A DNA stretch of 64,000 nucleotides from Endomicrobium sp. Lineage in GTDB: Bacteria; Elusimicrobiota; Endomicrobiia; Endomicrobiales; Endomicrobiaceae. Location of the stretch: positions 23,068 to 87,067 of the forward strand of contig JAISLA010000004.1 in the NCBI GenBank assembly GCA_031260705.1, given 5' to 3'. Position numbers and translations under genes: made by a program. Of the stretch, positions 39,247 to 50,194 are shown piece by piece (position 1 is the first letter of the stretch; each line of letters opens with the position of its first letter). The notes below the pieces were generated by a model. The model saw only the letters and a program-made list of their open reading frames with translations, did no database searches and had not been told where the DNA came from.

Positions 39247-40281
39247 TTATTTTGTTCCATCAAATATAGAGTTGTTTTCCTCAGTAAATTTTATAATATT
39301 TCTCATTATTTCCACAGCTTTATCGGGATACTGGCCTATGGCTGTTTCCGCAGAGAGCATAACGTAATCGGTTCCGTCTATGACGGCGTTTGCGACGTCG
39401 CTTACTTCAGCTCTTGTCGGTATAGGGTTTTTAATCATGCTCTCAAGCATTTGAGTTGCGGTTATTACAAATTTTTTGTGCTCTGTACATTTCTTTATTA
39501 TGTTTTTCTGTGTTGCAGGAACTGTCCATAGAGGTATTGAAATTCCCATGTCGCCTCTTGCAACCATTATACCGTCGCAGGTTTCAAAAATCTGTATAAG
39601 ATTGTCGATTCCTGCTTTATCTTCAATTTTTGCGATAAGTTTGCAGGTGGTATTTTTTTCCGATTTTAAAATGTCTGCCAGTGGTTTCATATCTGCGGCG
39701 TTTCTGACAAAAGAGTTTGCAACAAAATCTACATTATGCTTTACCGCAAAAAGCATATCTTCGCGGTCTTTTTCTTCAATCAGCGGGAATTTAAGATCAG
39801 CCTGCGGAATATTTACACCTTTGTGCGTTTTTAAAACGTAATCCATTTGGACTTCTGTAACAAGCTCGTCTTTTTTTGAAGATAAAACTTTAAAAGTGAG
39901 GTTGCCGTCATCTATAAAAATAGTAAATCCTTTTTTTATATCGGTTAGAGAATTACGGTAATCTATAGAGATCTCTTTATTATTGCCGACAATTTTTTTG
40001 TTTGTAAGAATAAGTTTCTGTTTCTTTTTTAATTCTGCTTTACCGCCTTTAATTTTCCCGATTCTTATTCTGTGACCTTCAAGATCAGCAAGAATTTTTA
40101 CATTCTTTTTATATTTCTTGTTTAAAAGTTTTATTAAAGAAAGATCTTCTTCGTGTTCATCACATGTCCCGTGCGAAAAATTAAGCCTGACTACCGTCAT
40201 GCCGCTGTCGGACATTTTTTTTAAAACTTGAAGGGAACGTGTTGACGGTCCCATTGTACAAATAATTCCTGTCTTAGTCAC
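39247..40281 (-). CDS. pyk: Pyruvate kinase, short form lacking the C-terminal domain
   Basis: 344 aa; [96 protein letters not shown], then stop. Confidence 0.93.
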   Translation of the reverse strand: MTKTGIICTMGPSTRSLQVLKKMSDSGMTVVRLNFSHGTCDEHEEDLSLIKLLNKKYKKNVKILADLEGHRIRIGKIKGGKAELKKKQKLILTNKKIVGNNKEISIDYRNSLTDIKKGFTIFIDDGNLTFKVLSSKKDELVTEVQMDYVLKTHKGVNIPQADLKFPLIEEKDREDMLFAVKHNVDFVANSFVRNAADMKPLADILKSEKNTTCKLIAKIEDKAGIDNLIQIFETCDGIMVARGDMGISIPLWTVPATQKNIIKKCTEHKKFVITATQMLESMIKNPIPTRAEVSDVANAVIDGTDYVMLSAETAIGQYPDKAVEIMRNIIKFTEENNSIFDGTK

Positions 40282-41163
40282 TTTACCGCTCCTTTAATAG
40301 TTTACTTTTGTAAGTTTAGCAGTGGCAAAAATGCTCCAAAACTTCTTTGAATCTCCGGTGTATCTAAAAACTTTTCAGAGGTTTGCAGTTCTTATCATCG
40401 GCGATGGTCTCCAGATTTTGCTGGCGACTGTAATCCGTATGGAATATAAATAAATCTTGCCGTAATAATTTTTCCGTTTTGCTTTCTTTTGGAAAAAGAA
40501 CTTCTAAATCTTACACCGTCACCGCTGGAGATATTCTATCTGTTATGTCAAAAATATGAACAGGAGAAATAGATAAATCTGACTGTATGTTATGCCGTTG
40601 TTCCAGCAAATATTTTTTTGTCTGGGAAAAAATTTTCTTTAACGGTATGAACAATTTCCTAAAACACATTTTTGCGGTTTTATTTAATGATAGTGCATTT
40701 TTTTGCTGTCAAAAATCTGGAAACTTACAAGAATTGTTGAATTGAAAACAGTAAAAATCATTTTCTTTTATAATTCAATGCATAACAACAATAAATGGGG
40801 AAAAAAATAAATATATATATAATTCATAGTTATTATATATAAATTACAATATTAAAGTCAATTTTTTACTGATCATTTACTGTCATCTTGATGTAATTGT
40901 CGCACAATCAGAGGTTATTCCGTCGGTATTGTTATGTTGTCCGGTAATCTTTCGTCCGGATTGCGCAGTAAAGCTCTTCTTTAAGGTTAAATGTAGCTGA
41001 GACACTAGGAAAAGACCAATGCCGGCGTTGCATAAGACGTTTAGTGTGAGGATGGACTTTAAAGTTTTTGTTAATTACCCGGCGAGAAAAGTTTTGTTCT
41101 TTTATTTTTCTGTTAGCATTTAAGGCTGGTGACCGGCTAAAAACGGTGAGAACACTGGTATTT

Positions 41164-41847
41164 TTAAATCTTTTGTAGTGACGCGGCTTTTTTTGCCAGA
41201 AAGTCAGTTTTGTCATTTTGGGGATTGCCGGTGTGGCTTTTTATATACCGCCATTCAATTTTTATTTTCGTTTTAATAATAAAATCCACATATTCTCTTG
41301 AGATGTCATTGCCCGCTTTCCATTTGCCCGTTGCGAATTTTTCTATTCCCTGATAATCGTAATTAATTCTTATTCTTTTTACGCTGTTAGTCTGGCACCA
41401 TTTTATTGTTTCAATGACGGATTTCAATTCGCCGCTGAACTGTCTAAACTGCGTATCTGCAACAGTGCCTGAAATTTCAGCTTTTATCTCATCTCCCAGG
41501 TAAATGATCGCTCCGTAACCGATAACGCCTGAAATGTATGAGCCGTCGACAAACGCTTCGTAAATACCGGTTTGGGCAGTATAAGTTTCGAAACAATTTA
41601 TTTTATTCCATACTGAATCAATAATTGTATCAAATTGGGAATTATTTAATTGTTTTTTTAGAGAGTAGGTGTTTTTTGTGGGTTTGTAATAAATTGAGAG
41701 ATTTCCGCCGGATATGCCACCAGCGTGAAGCTTAACAAGATAATCTCTGAAAGAATTGTTGTCAAAAGAAATTTTTATATTTTGTTTTTCAAGCGCACTT
41801 TGCAATTCTAAGGCTTTACTTTGAAGTTCATTTTTATACAGAGTCAT
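41164..41847 (-). CDS. RNase H-like protein
   Basis: 227 aa; YEAFVDGSYISGVIGYGAIIYL, FSGELKSVIETIKWC, YDYQGIEKFATGKW, WRYIKSHTGNPQNDKTDFLAKKAA. Confidence 0.88.
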   Translation of the reverse strand: MTLYKNELQSKALELQSALEKQNIKISFDNNSFRDYLVKLHAGGISGGNLSIYYKPTKNTYSLKKQLNNSQFDTIIDSVWNKINCFETYTAQTGIYEAFVDGSYISGVIGYGAIIYLGDEIKAEISGTVADTQFRQFSGELKSVIETIKWCQTNSVKRIRINYDYQGIEKFATGKWKAGNDISREYVDFIIKTKIKIEWRYIKSHTGNPQNDKTDFLAKKAASLQKI

Positions 41848-41863
41848 TTTTTATCTCCACTTC

Positions 41864-43168
41864 TTACTCGTTGGCTTTTAAAAGATCTTCGGGTATTTCT
41901 TTTTTTGTCTGAGAACCGAGATCTTTTAATTTTTGCACTCTTTTTATAAGGCTGTCGCCTTTTTTATCAGGTGCAGAAAGTCTCTTTATAGCTTCCTGCG
42001 TTTTGCTTTTTGCTTCTGATATTTTGTTGTCGGCGTCTTTTAGAACTTGAACAAATGTTACAAATTTATCATAAAGACTGCCCCCCTGTCTTGCTATCTC
42101 AAGCGCGTTTTTCTTCTGGTTTTCCTGCCGCCATATATATTGTATAGTTTTTAACGTAGCCAAAAGAGTTGATGGCGTGACAATTGCTATATTTTTTTTA
42201 AACGCATATTCGATAAGATCCGGTTTGTCAACGATCGCAAGAGAAACTGCTCCGTCTAAAGGTACAAACATCAAAGCATATTCCGGTTGATTGAGTCCGG
42301 GTAGTCCGGTATAATCTTTTGCGGCAAGTTCGTCGATATGTCTTTTTACGCTTTCGGAATGCTCTTTTAAGTGATTTTTTTTATCGGTTTCGTTTTGCGG
42401 ATTGTAATATTTCTCATAAGCGACGAGCGAAGTTTTTGCATCTATTACGATATGTTTTCCGTCGGGCAGGTTTACTATATAATCAGGGATTTTCTTTCCG
42501 TCGTCAACTTTGAATTGTTTCTGCGATTCGTAATCTATGTCTTTTGTCATTCCCGCATATTCAAAAATTCTCTCAAGGCACATCTCTCCCCATATTCCTT
42601 GAATTTTATTTTCTCCTTTCAAAGCGTTAGTAAGGTTGTTTGCTTCTTCACTTACCCGTTTGTTGAGACCTATCAATTTTTCCAATTCTTTTTGAAGTCC
42701 AGACATTTTCTCAGCTTCGTAAGTATGAAGATTGTCGATCTTATTTCTGAATTCGTCGATTTTTACTTTAAACGGAGACACGATGTTTTCCAGAGAAGTT
42801 CTGTTTAAATTCGTAATTTTTGCATTTTTTTCTTCTAATACTTTTGCCGCAATATTTTCAAATTCAATTTTTAGATTGCTACTGAGCTGTGTCTGGTTTT
42901 CAATATTTTTTGCCGCAATATTTTCAAATTCAATTTTTAGATTGCTACTGAGCTGTGTCTGGTTTTCAATATTTTCCGTTAAATTGTGTATTTTCTGTTC
43001 TTTTGCAGCATTGTCTTTTGACAAGTTTTCAATATTTTCCGTTAAATCATTTATTTTCTGTTCTTTTGCAGCATTATCTTTTGACAAGGATATATATTTA
43101 AATGCAAATAAACATATACCCGCTGCAATTCCGGACAGGAACAAAAAAATTGAAGTTATTGTATTCAT
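41864..43168 (-). CDS. rmuC: DNA recombination protein RmuC
   Basis: 434 aa; QGIWGEMCLERIFEYAGM, PDYIVNLPDGKHIVIDAKTSLVAYEKYY, FVPLDGAVSLAI, IVTPSTLLATLKTI. Confidence 0.93.
   Translation of the reverse strand: MNTITSIFLFLSGIAAGICLFAFKYISLSKDNAAKEQKINDLTENIENLSKDNAAKEQKIHNLTENIENQTQLSSNLKIEFENIAAKNIENQTQLSSNLKIEFENIAAKVLEEKNAKITNLNRTSLENIVSPFKVKIDEFRNKIDNLHTYEAEKMSGLQKELEKLIGLNKRVSEEANNLTNALKGENKIQGIWGEMCLERIFEYAGMTKDIDYESQKQFKVDDGKKIPDYIVNLPDGKHIVIDAKTSLVAYEKYYNPQNETDKKNHLKEHSESVKRHIDELAAKDYTGLPGLNQPEYALMFVPLDGAVSLAIVDKPDLIEYAFKKNIAIVTPSTLLATLKTIQYIWRQENQKKNALEIARQGGSLYDKFVTFVQVLKDADNKISEAKSKTQEAIKRLSAPDKKGDSLIKRVQKLKDLGSQTKKEIPEDLLKANE
42846..42977. repeat. Near-perfect 66-bp in-frame tandem duplication in rmuC
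   Basis: gccgcaatattttcaaattcaatttttagattgctactgagctgtgtctggttttcaatatt occurs at 42846 and 42912; encodes NIENQTQLSSNLKIEFENIAAK twice. Confidence 0.9.
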
Positions 43169-43428
43169 AAATTCCCTTTAGGTAATCTGCATTCATCTTT
43201 AGAAAATGAAACCAGATGAGACTGTGTTGTTTAAATGCAGTGTCATAGCAGAATCTTTTTCGCGCGGAAGGTGTTTGTTCTCTAAAAATTCTTTTACTTT
43301 ATTCATCTCTCTGCCGCATGCGCTGCGACATAACGCAACGGCAAAAAATCTTTTGCAACTATAATATTTCAGTGTCAAATTCAAAATGATAATAATAAAC
43401 AAAAACGTATCCGTAATATTTTTATGCT

Positions 43429-44319
43429 TTAAAGTCTGCCTCCCGGGCAGATTTCTTTGTAACAGCAGTATTTACATAAGAAGTTATTGTCGTTCAAAGG
43501 GAACTCTTTTTTATCTTTAGGTATGTTTTGTTCTATGTCAGTAAGATATCCGTACATATTTTGAGTTTCGTTTACTACAATGTTTGCGAATTCTGCAATC
43601 GAACAGTTGTCAACTTCAACGTTCTTTTCGTCATACTGCGGGTAGAGATAAGCTATTATTGGTATAATATCGCCTATTTTTTTGCCGAAGTGGTAATTTG
43701 CCCAAAGCGCATATCCCGTAAGCTGTTTTGAATGTTTTTCTTTGATGTGCTTGCCCGTTTTCCAGTCCATAATGTATATTTTGTCATCGACCGGGAATAA
43801 AAAATCTACTTTACAAAAAGCTTTAAGGTCATTTATTCTAGTTTCCCCGAAACCTTCGGGTTCTATAATCCATTCGGAACTTTTAGGAACAGCGTTTTTT
43901 TCAATCCATATAAATCTTGGGCTGTTAAGAAAATTCTCCAGTATATTTTTTACTTTTGCATAGATTTCAGGAACTAAAATAATTTCACCGTTGTAGTGGT
44001 GTTCAAAAAAAGTTTTTGAACTGCAGTAATTTTCGGTTATATCATAAGAATATTTAAAAAATTTATCTTTATTTAAAGGTTTTGTGCTTTTTTGGTATCT
44101 TTTGAGCATATCTCTTATAATATCGTGTACGATATTTCCGGTTTCTAAATCTCTGGAAGTCAGACTTTTTAAAAACCGTATTTTTTCAAGAGGTGTATCT
44201 TTATCAAATTTTGCGTAATAATCGTAGAAATACTGCCTTTTACAATTTGAAAATCTGTTATATCTTGATGCAGACCATCCTAAGATGTCGGTATAGTTAA
44301 ATTTTTTTATACATTCCAT
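43429..44319 (-). CDS. PD-(D/E)XK nuclease superfamily protein (Cas4/AddB-like C-terminal cysteines)
   Basis: 296 aa; SASRYNRFSNCKRQYFYDYYAKF, DFLFPVDDKIYIMDWKTGK, CKYCCYKEICPG. Confidence 0.85.
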   Translation of the reverse strand: MECIKKFNYTDILGWSASRYNRFSNCKRQYFYDYYAKFDKDTPLEKIRFLKSLTSRDLETGNIVHDIIRDMLKRYQKSTKPLNKDKFFKYSYDITENYCSSKTFFEHHYNGEIILVPEIYAKVKNILENFLNSPRFIWIEKNAVPKSSEWIIEPEGFGETRINDLKAFCKVDFLFPVDDKIYIMDWKTGKHIKEKHSKQLTGYALWANYHFGKKIGDIIPIIAYLYPQYDEKNVEVDNCSIAEFANIVVNETQNMYGYLTDIEQNIPKDKKEFPLNDNNFLCKYCCYKEICPGGRL

Positions 44320-44676
44320 TGTTTATAAGGTCTTACAAAACTGCCTGACGGTTTTTTTTAATATTGTTTTTTCCGGTGTGACAGTTTTATTGTGACGAAA
44401 ATGTCTGTACAGATCATGCCAACTTCGGCGGTTGTCAAACAAAACTAAAATGTATTTTTATAATTTATTATTGAAAAAATCATTAAACATTACAGCAGAC
44501 AAAATTTTGCCTTGCGTTCCGGAAGTTAAGTAAAAAAATAAGCATTGGTAAGCGTCAGCAAGAATTTTATTCTACATTAATAGAGTGCCTTAAATCAAAT
44601 AAAATGTATAAACGACGGCACCTGCCACTAAATATCAGCGGAAGATGGAATAAAAAAACATATTTCGTATGGAAGT

Positions 44677-46125
44677 TTAGCCGTAAGGTGTCAGCAGCCG
44701 GAACATATTATTTCTGATGCGCTTTAGAAACGGTAGCGTTTTGCATTCATGAACCGTAGTGAATTTTGCTTTTCTCTTTTTCGATTCGGCAATGGCGGTA
44801 AGTTCTTTTGCCAAATTTTTACTGAATATTTCTATATTGGACTCAAAATTGAGTTTAAAACTTCTTACGTCCCAGTTTGCCGAACCTATAAAAACCCATT
44901 CGCTGTCAACTACGAAAATTTTGCTGTGATCTAGGGGACGCGGCGTACGATAAATTTTTACGCCGCTTTTAACTAAACGCAGGAAATTGGGTTCGACAGC
45001 CCAGTCTATAAAATTGTAGTCGCTTTTATCAGGAATTATTATATCGACATCGACGCCTTTTATTGTGGCCATTTCAAGAGCCGTTAAAATGTTATTTTCC
45101 GGGAGGAAATAAGGCGTTACTATAAGAATTTTTTTTGTTGCGGCGTTTATTGCTCCGTGTGCGATGCGTTCGATAATTCCACTTTCGTTGTCAGGTCCAT
45201 CGGGAATTATCCTTGCGGGAATTGTACCTGTTTCGGTATAGGACAAATCCTTAGATGATGACTGGAACTTTTTACCGGTGACAAATTCCCAGTCATCTTC
45301 AAATATCTCCGCCATCTGGTCGATGACGTGTCCTTTTATCTTAAAGGTAATGTCTAAAATACCGTTTTTCTGGTCGTCAATTAAAACGTTTTTTTTTGAG
45401 AGATTCATTCCTCCGAAAAAGGCCGTTTCTCCGTCGATTATCATAATTTTTCTGTGGTTTCTTAAATTTACAAAAGGTATTGTCACAGGAATATACGGTG
45501 GCAGAAATATAGCGTACTCGAGACCTTTGATTCCGGCAAGTTTTTTTTCTATTGAGCGGTGGAAAAATTTTAAAGTGCCTATGCCATCAATCAGGACTTT
45601 TACTACTGCACCGTTTTTAATTGCAGTTTTAAAAGCCTCCAGAAATTTATCTGTTTCGTCGTCGCAATCAAAAATATAGCTTGAGATTAAAATCTCCTTT
45701 TTTGCGTTTTGTATGATTTTTATCATTTCGGGATAGGCTTCGATGCCGTTTTGCAGAGGCTCTATGGAATTTCCAAAAATAAAATTTTGAGGATATGCGC
45801 TATATCCGAAAGTTATAAACTGTCTGTAATTTTCAGATAAAATTTTAGGAACATTTTCTGCGAAATATTTTTCATAGGCGATGTTCTTTTTTCTTAAGCG
45901 AGTACCTCTTCTTTTTACTCTGTTAATGCCTAAGAATATATACAATATAGTACCTAAAAAAGGAGATAAGAAAACAAGTGCTATCCATCCTATTGAACTT
46001 TTGACGTCATCTTTATGTAGCAATATATGAACGGTCGTTCCTATCGATAAAACTACATATATACCCGCTACAAAGAAAGCTCGTATATCGGAATTGATAA
46101 AGTTTGAAAAGATGTTTATAACCAT
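44677..46125 (-). CDS. cls: Cardiolipin synthase (phospholipase D family)
   Basis: 482 aa; two HKD motifs NHRKIMIIDGETAFFGGMNL and DHSKIFVVDSEWVFIGSANWDVRS. Confidence 0.94.
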   Translation of the reverse strand: MVINIFSNFINSDIRAFFVAGIYVVLSIGTTVHILLHKDDVKSSIGWIALVFLSPFLGTILYIFLGINRVKRRGTRLRKKNIAYEKYFAENVPKILSENYRQFITFGYSAYPQNFIFGNSIEPLQNGIEAYPEMIKIIQNAKKEILISSYIFDCDDETDKFLEAFKTAIKNGAVVKVLIDGIGTLKFFHRSIEKKLAGIKGLEYAIFLPPYIPVTIPFVNLRNHRKIMIIDGETAFFGGMNLSKKNVLIDDQKNGILDITFKIKGHVIDQMAEIFEDDWEFVTGKKFQSSSKDLSYTETGTIPARIIPDGPDNESGIIERIAHGAINAATKKILIVTPYFLPENNILTALEMATIKGVDVDIIIPDKSDYNFIDWAVEPNFLRLVKSGVKIYRTPRPLDHSKIFVVDSEWVFIGSANWDVRSFKLNFESNIEIFSKNLAKELTAIAESKKRKAKFTTVHECKTLPFLKRIRNNMFRLLTPYG

Positions 46126-46290
46126 TGTAATAGTAATAATATATATATTTTAAATACTATCAAAATTGGTTTGTTTTAGCAAAAAATGTGTTTATATATA
46201 TTAATGTCAATTATGCGGTTGTCGTCGTGATTTGATAATCACTGGACTTTATTGTAGAATGTGATAAATTTAATACGCACAGGGGTTGAA

Positions 46291-47112
46291 ATGCTGAATA
46301 CCGAAACAAAATTGTTTGCGATTCTGGGCTATCCGGTAAAACACTCCTTTTCGCCGCAGATGCAGAACAAATGGTTTGAAAAAGAAAATTTGAACTGCGT
46401 TTATCTTGCTTTTGAACCAAAGCCCGAAGACCTTAAAAAGACAGTGGAATCTCTAAAACTTCTCGGATTTCAAGGCGTCAATATAACAATTCCGCATAAA
46501 ATTGAGGTAATGAAATATGTTGACTCTATAGATAAATCCGCAAAAAAAATAGGAAGCGTAAATACGATAGCTTTTAAAGGTGGTAAACTTTACGGATATA
46601 ATACCGATCACTTGGGATTCAGTCAAGATTTGACTGCGAAGAAAGTCAGCTTAAAAAATAAAAATGTTTTAGTAATCGGAGCTGGCGGCGGAGCGAGGGC
46701 GATAGTATATGCTCTGAAAGAAAGTAAAGCGAAAAACATATACATAGCAAACAGAACGCTCAAAAATGCCGAACAGATTGTGAAAATGTTTAAAATAAAA
46801 GCCGTTGACATAAACAAGATTGGAGAAGTGCTTTCGGAAGCAGATTTGCTTGTGAACACTTCTGCCTGCGGAATGAAAAAAACTGACGTTCTTCCTTTTA
46901 AAGCTGATAAAATTAAAAACGGTTTAATCGTGTATGATTTGATTTATAATAAGGTAACGCCTTTTACAAAACTTGCAGAAGATAAGGGATTGAAAATATT
47001 TACGGGTGTAGGAATGCTTATACGGCAGGGTGCCTGCGGATTTAAGATATGGACCGGAAAATATCCTGATATAGGAATTGCTGAACGGCTTTTAAAGGAA
47101 TTTATTGGATAG
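46291..47112 (+). CDS. aroE: Shikimate dehydrogenase
   Basis: LFAILGYPVKHSFSPQMQN, GVNITIPHKIEV, NTDHLGF, VIGAGGGARAIVYAL. Confidence 0.95.
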   Translation: MLNTETKLFAILGYPVKHSFSPQMQNKWFEKENLNCVYLAFEPKPEDLKKTVESLKLLGFQGVNITIPHKIEVMKYVDSIDKSAKKIGSVNTIAFKGGKLYGYNTDHLGFSQDLTAKKVSLKNKNVLVIGAGGGARAIVYALKESKAKNIYIANRTLKNAEQIVKMFKIKAVDINKIGEVLSEADLLVNTSACGMKKTDVLPFKADKIKNGLIVYDLIYNKVTPFTKLAEDKGLKIFTGVGMLIRQGACGFKIWTGKYPDIGIAERLLKEFIG

Positions 47113-47299
47113 TCGGAGCGGTTGTATCTGTCCAGTTTTTTAGAAATCTTATTGTTTCGCCGGGACCTCTGACGTTTTTTTATTTCCCGTGTCGCCGAAC
47201 TGTTGTTTTAAGAGAACTGGTTCTTTTCCCGGAAAAATTTTGTGGGAAAAATATCGTCTTTAATGTTGCTGCGTCTGAATGATATTTGGGGAAATTTAA

Positions 47300-47962
47300 A
47301 TGAAAAACGCCGCAATAATAGCAGCAGCAGGATCTGGTAAAAGGTTTGGCAACAGAGTTTCAAAACAATTTTTGAATCTCAGCAACAAACCGGTGTTTTT
47401 ATGGAGTGTCGAGGCGTTTGCTTCAATAAAAAGTTTTAAACAGATAATTGTGGTTGCGCCGTCTGATATGGTTGAGTCTTTGTCTTTAAAATATAAAACA
47501 GGTTTTGTTTGTACTGCGGGCGGAAATGAGAGATTTGACTCAATAAAAAACGGTCTCGCTCTTATTGGGGACGATATTGATTTTATCGCTGTTCATGATG
47601 CGGCGAGACCGCTTATATCAAAAGAAGATATTTTATCGGTTTTAGAAAAAGCTGCAAAGACAAAAGCTGCTGTTGCGGTTGAGAAGGCAAAAGATACCGT
47701 TAAATTAGTATCTGCCGGTGGAGGATATATATTGAAAACTTTAGATAGAACGATTTTGAGAAATGCACAGACGCCGCAGATTTTTAAAACAGAACTTCTT
47801 AAAAGAGCTTACTCTGAAAAAATATCTGCCGGTACAACTGACGACTCTCGGCTTGTGGAAAATCTTAAAATTAAAGTTTCTGCCGTCGAAACAAAGTTTC
47901 CAAACTTTAAAATAACGACAAAGCAGGATTTTGAATTGGCAGAGAAAATATTAAAATCTTAA
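47300..47962 (+). CDS. ispD: 2-C-methyl-D-erythritol 4-phosphate cytidylyltransferase
   Basis: 220 aa; AIIAAAGSGKRFGNRVSKQFLNL, AVHDAARPLISKEDI, RTILRNAQTPQIFKTELL, TDDSRLVE. Confidence 0.95.
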   Translation: MKNAAIIAAAGSGKRFGNRVSKQFLNLSNKPVFLWSVEAFASIKSFKQIIVVAPSDMVESLSLKYKTGFVCTAGGNERFDSIKNGLALIGDDIDFIAVHDAARPLISKEDILSVLEKAAKTKAAVAVEKAKDTVKLVSAGGGYILKTLDRTILRNAQTPQIFKTELLKRAYSEKISAGTTDDSRLVENLKIKVSAVETKFPNFKITTKQDFELAEKILKS

Positions 47963-48207
47963 GTTTTGTCTTTTATGACATTAACATTACTATTTGCCGC
48001 TGTCGTTGGTTTTTTTATGCCAGACCTCTGTTTATTGAAAGTGAAGTAGATGAGATTGTCTGTACTGTTAAAAGATGATAATACGATTCCTTAATATCAA
48101 TAGAAAAAAATTATAGAAATGCTGTTCCTGTCAGGATGGATTAACTCTTCTGCAGTTTGAAGGTTCAATTATCCCGGATTTCAGACAGCGGCGAAAGGCG
48201 ATGGAAA

Positions 48208-48690
48208 ATGTATATCGGTTTTGGATATGACGCTCACAGATTAAAAAAAGGAAGAGAGCTTATTTTGGGTGGGGTTAAAATAGTGGCTTCTGAAGGGCTT
48301 GACGGACACAGCGATGCCGACGTTCTTATACATGCTCTGATGGATGCTCTGCTTGGTGCTGCAGGATTGAACGATATAGGACATTTTTTTCCAGATACGG
48401 ATCCGAAATATAAAGACGTTTCCAGCATTTCTCTTTTGGAATATGTTTATAAAAAGTTAAAAAAACAAAAATTCTCTGTTAATAACGTCGATATTACCGT
48501 AATAGCCGAAGCGCCGAAAATATGTCCTTTTATTAACGATATGAAGGAAAATATTTCAAAAGCGATTGAATTGAAAAAAGAGAGAATTGGAATAAAAGCA
48601 ACTACAAATGAAAAAATGGGTTTTGTCGGACGGGGAAAAGGCATAGCCGTGGCGGCGGTTGCTTCTATAAGTCAGGAGAAAAAAAGATGA
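48208..48690 (+). CDS. ispF: 2-C-methyl-D-erythritol 2,4-cyclodiphosphate synthase
   Basis: [80 protein letters not shown]. Confidence 0.96.
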   Translation: MYIGFGYDAHRLKKGRELILGGVKIVASEGLDGHSDADVLIHALMDALLGAAGLNDIGHFFPDTDPKYKDVSSISLLEYVYKKLKKQKFSVNNVDITVIAEAPKICPFINDMKENISKAIELKKERIGIKATTNEKMGFVGRGKGIAVAAVASISQEKKR

Positions 48691-50081
48691 CAATAAAAGT
48701 CCGTAACACTCTTTCAAATAAAAAAGAAGAATTTTATCCGCAGAGGGAAAATTTTGTATCTATGTATGTATGCGGCATAACTCCTTATGATGAAGTGCAT
48801 TTGGGTCATGCAAGAGTTTATGTGGTGTTTGATATTGTAAAAAGGCATCTTTTAAGAAGGGGCTATATAGTAAAACACGTACAAAATTTTACTGATGTTG
48901 ACGACAAAATTATTAAAAGATCGCAGGAAAAAAATATGAAACCCTCAGAACTTGCGCAGATTTACATAGAAGATTATTTTGTTCAAGCTGGAAGATTAAA
49001 CATTTTAAAAGCTGAAAAATATCCGCGTGTCACGCAAATGATTCCGGAAATAATTAATTTTATCAAAGATCTTGTCAGTAAAGGTTTTGCCTATAAACTT
49101 GGCGGCGACATTTACTTTTCTGTTGAAAAGTTTAAAGATTATGGAAAACTGTCAAAGAGAAATCTCAAAGATTTAAGAGCAGGGGCAAGGGTGGATGTAT
49201 GCGACGGGAAAAATTCGGCATTTGATTTTGCGCTGTGGAAAAACACGAAAGAAAACGAACCGCGCGAAGTTGTATGGGAAAGCCCCTGGGGCAAGGGTCG
49301 TCCGGGCTGGCATATAGAATGTTCTGTAATGTCGTCTGAACTGCTTGGTAATACGATAGACATACACGGCGGCGGACAGGATTTAATATTTCCGCACCAT
49401 GAGAACGAAATTGCTCAAAGTGAAGCTAAAACCGGCAAACAATTTGTTAAGTATTGGATACATAACGGTTTTGTTACTATAAACAAAGAAAAAATGTCAA
49501 AATCTCTGAACAACTTTTTTACGTTAAAAGCAATTTTTGAAAAATATAGTCCTCGTGTTGTGCGTTATTATCTTTTAATGCAGCAGTATTCAAGTCCGTT
49601 GGATTTTTCTGATGCGGGTATTGAGTCTGCAAAAAACACTTTACAAGGAATGGACGACACTTATCTGAGACTTATTTCGTCCGTTAAAGAATCTGCCGCA
49701 GAAATAACTGATAAGGATTTATCGGATTTACAGGAAAATTTTTTAAACGCTCTTGACGATAATTTCAACTCCGAAAAAGCCCTGTCTTATCTTCACGAAC
49801 TGAAAGGTCTTATATCAAAAGGGCTTCTTATTGCAGGCAGAGAAAGACTTTCGCAGCTGAAAAAACTCTTTGAAGATTTTGCCGGAACGTCTTTGGGTAT
49901 TGTGTTGCCTGAAGAACAAAATACGGACGAAAGTTTACAGAATCTTTTGAAAGAGAGAAATGATGCGAGAAAAAATAAAAACTGGGCTGAATCTGACAGA
50001 CTTAGAAAACTTATAGATGAAAAAGGATATAAAATATCTGATAATAAAGACGGCAGTTCTTTGCTGGTGAAAAAGGTTTGA
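48687..50081 (+). CDS. cysS: Cysteinyl-tRNA synthetase
   Basis: 464 aa; [76 protein letters not shown]. Confidence 0.97.
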   Translation: MTIKVRNTLSNKKEEFYPQRENFVSMYVCGITPYDEVHLGHARVYVVFDIVKRHLLRRGYIVKHVQNFTDVDDKIIKRSQEKNMKPSELAQIYIEDYFVQAGRLNILKAEKYPRVTQMIPEIINFIKDLVSKGFAYKLGGDIYFSVEKFKDYGKLSKRNLKDLRAGARVDVCDGKNSAFDFALWKNTKENEPREVVWESPWGKGRPGWHIECSVMSSELLGNTIDIHGGGQDLIFPHHENEIAQSEAKTGKQFVKYWIHNGFVTINKEKMSKSLNNFFTLKAIFEKYSPRVVRYYLLMQQYSSPLDFSDAGIESAKNTLQGMDDTYLRLISSVKESAAEITDKDLSDLQENFLNALDDNFNSEKALSYLHELKGLISKGLLIAGRERLSQLKKLFEDFAGTSLGIVLPEEQNTDESLQNLLKERNDARKNKNWAESDRLRKLIDEKGYKISDNKDGSSLLVKKV

Positions 50082-50194
50082 TTTTTGCCTGCAAATCGGT
50101 AAAACAAATGAAACAATATATATCGACTATGAATCGAATCGTCATGTCGCTGAAATTTTATTTTGTAGGCAGCAGCAGAAAAAAAGAACTTTAA

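Noticed and set aside
40932-41216. 94-aa minus-strand ORF next to the RNase H gene
   Set aside because: Overlaps the RNase H-like gene end; briefly considered a ribosomal L28-like remnant but no convincing motif.
42846-43085. Possible CRISPR-like repetition
   Set aside because: Repeats are directly adjacent, in-frame within rmuC, with no spacers and no cas genes.
42732-43181. 149-aa plus-strand hydrophobic repeat ORF
   Set aside because: Antisense to rmuC; repeats reflect the rmuC tandem duplications.
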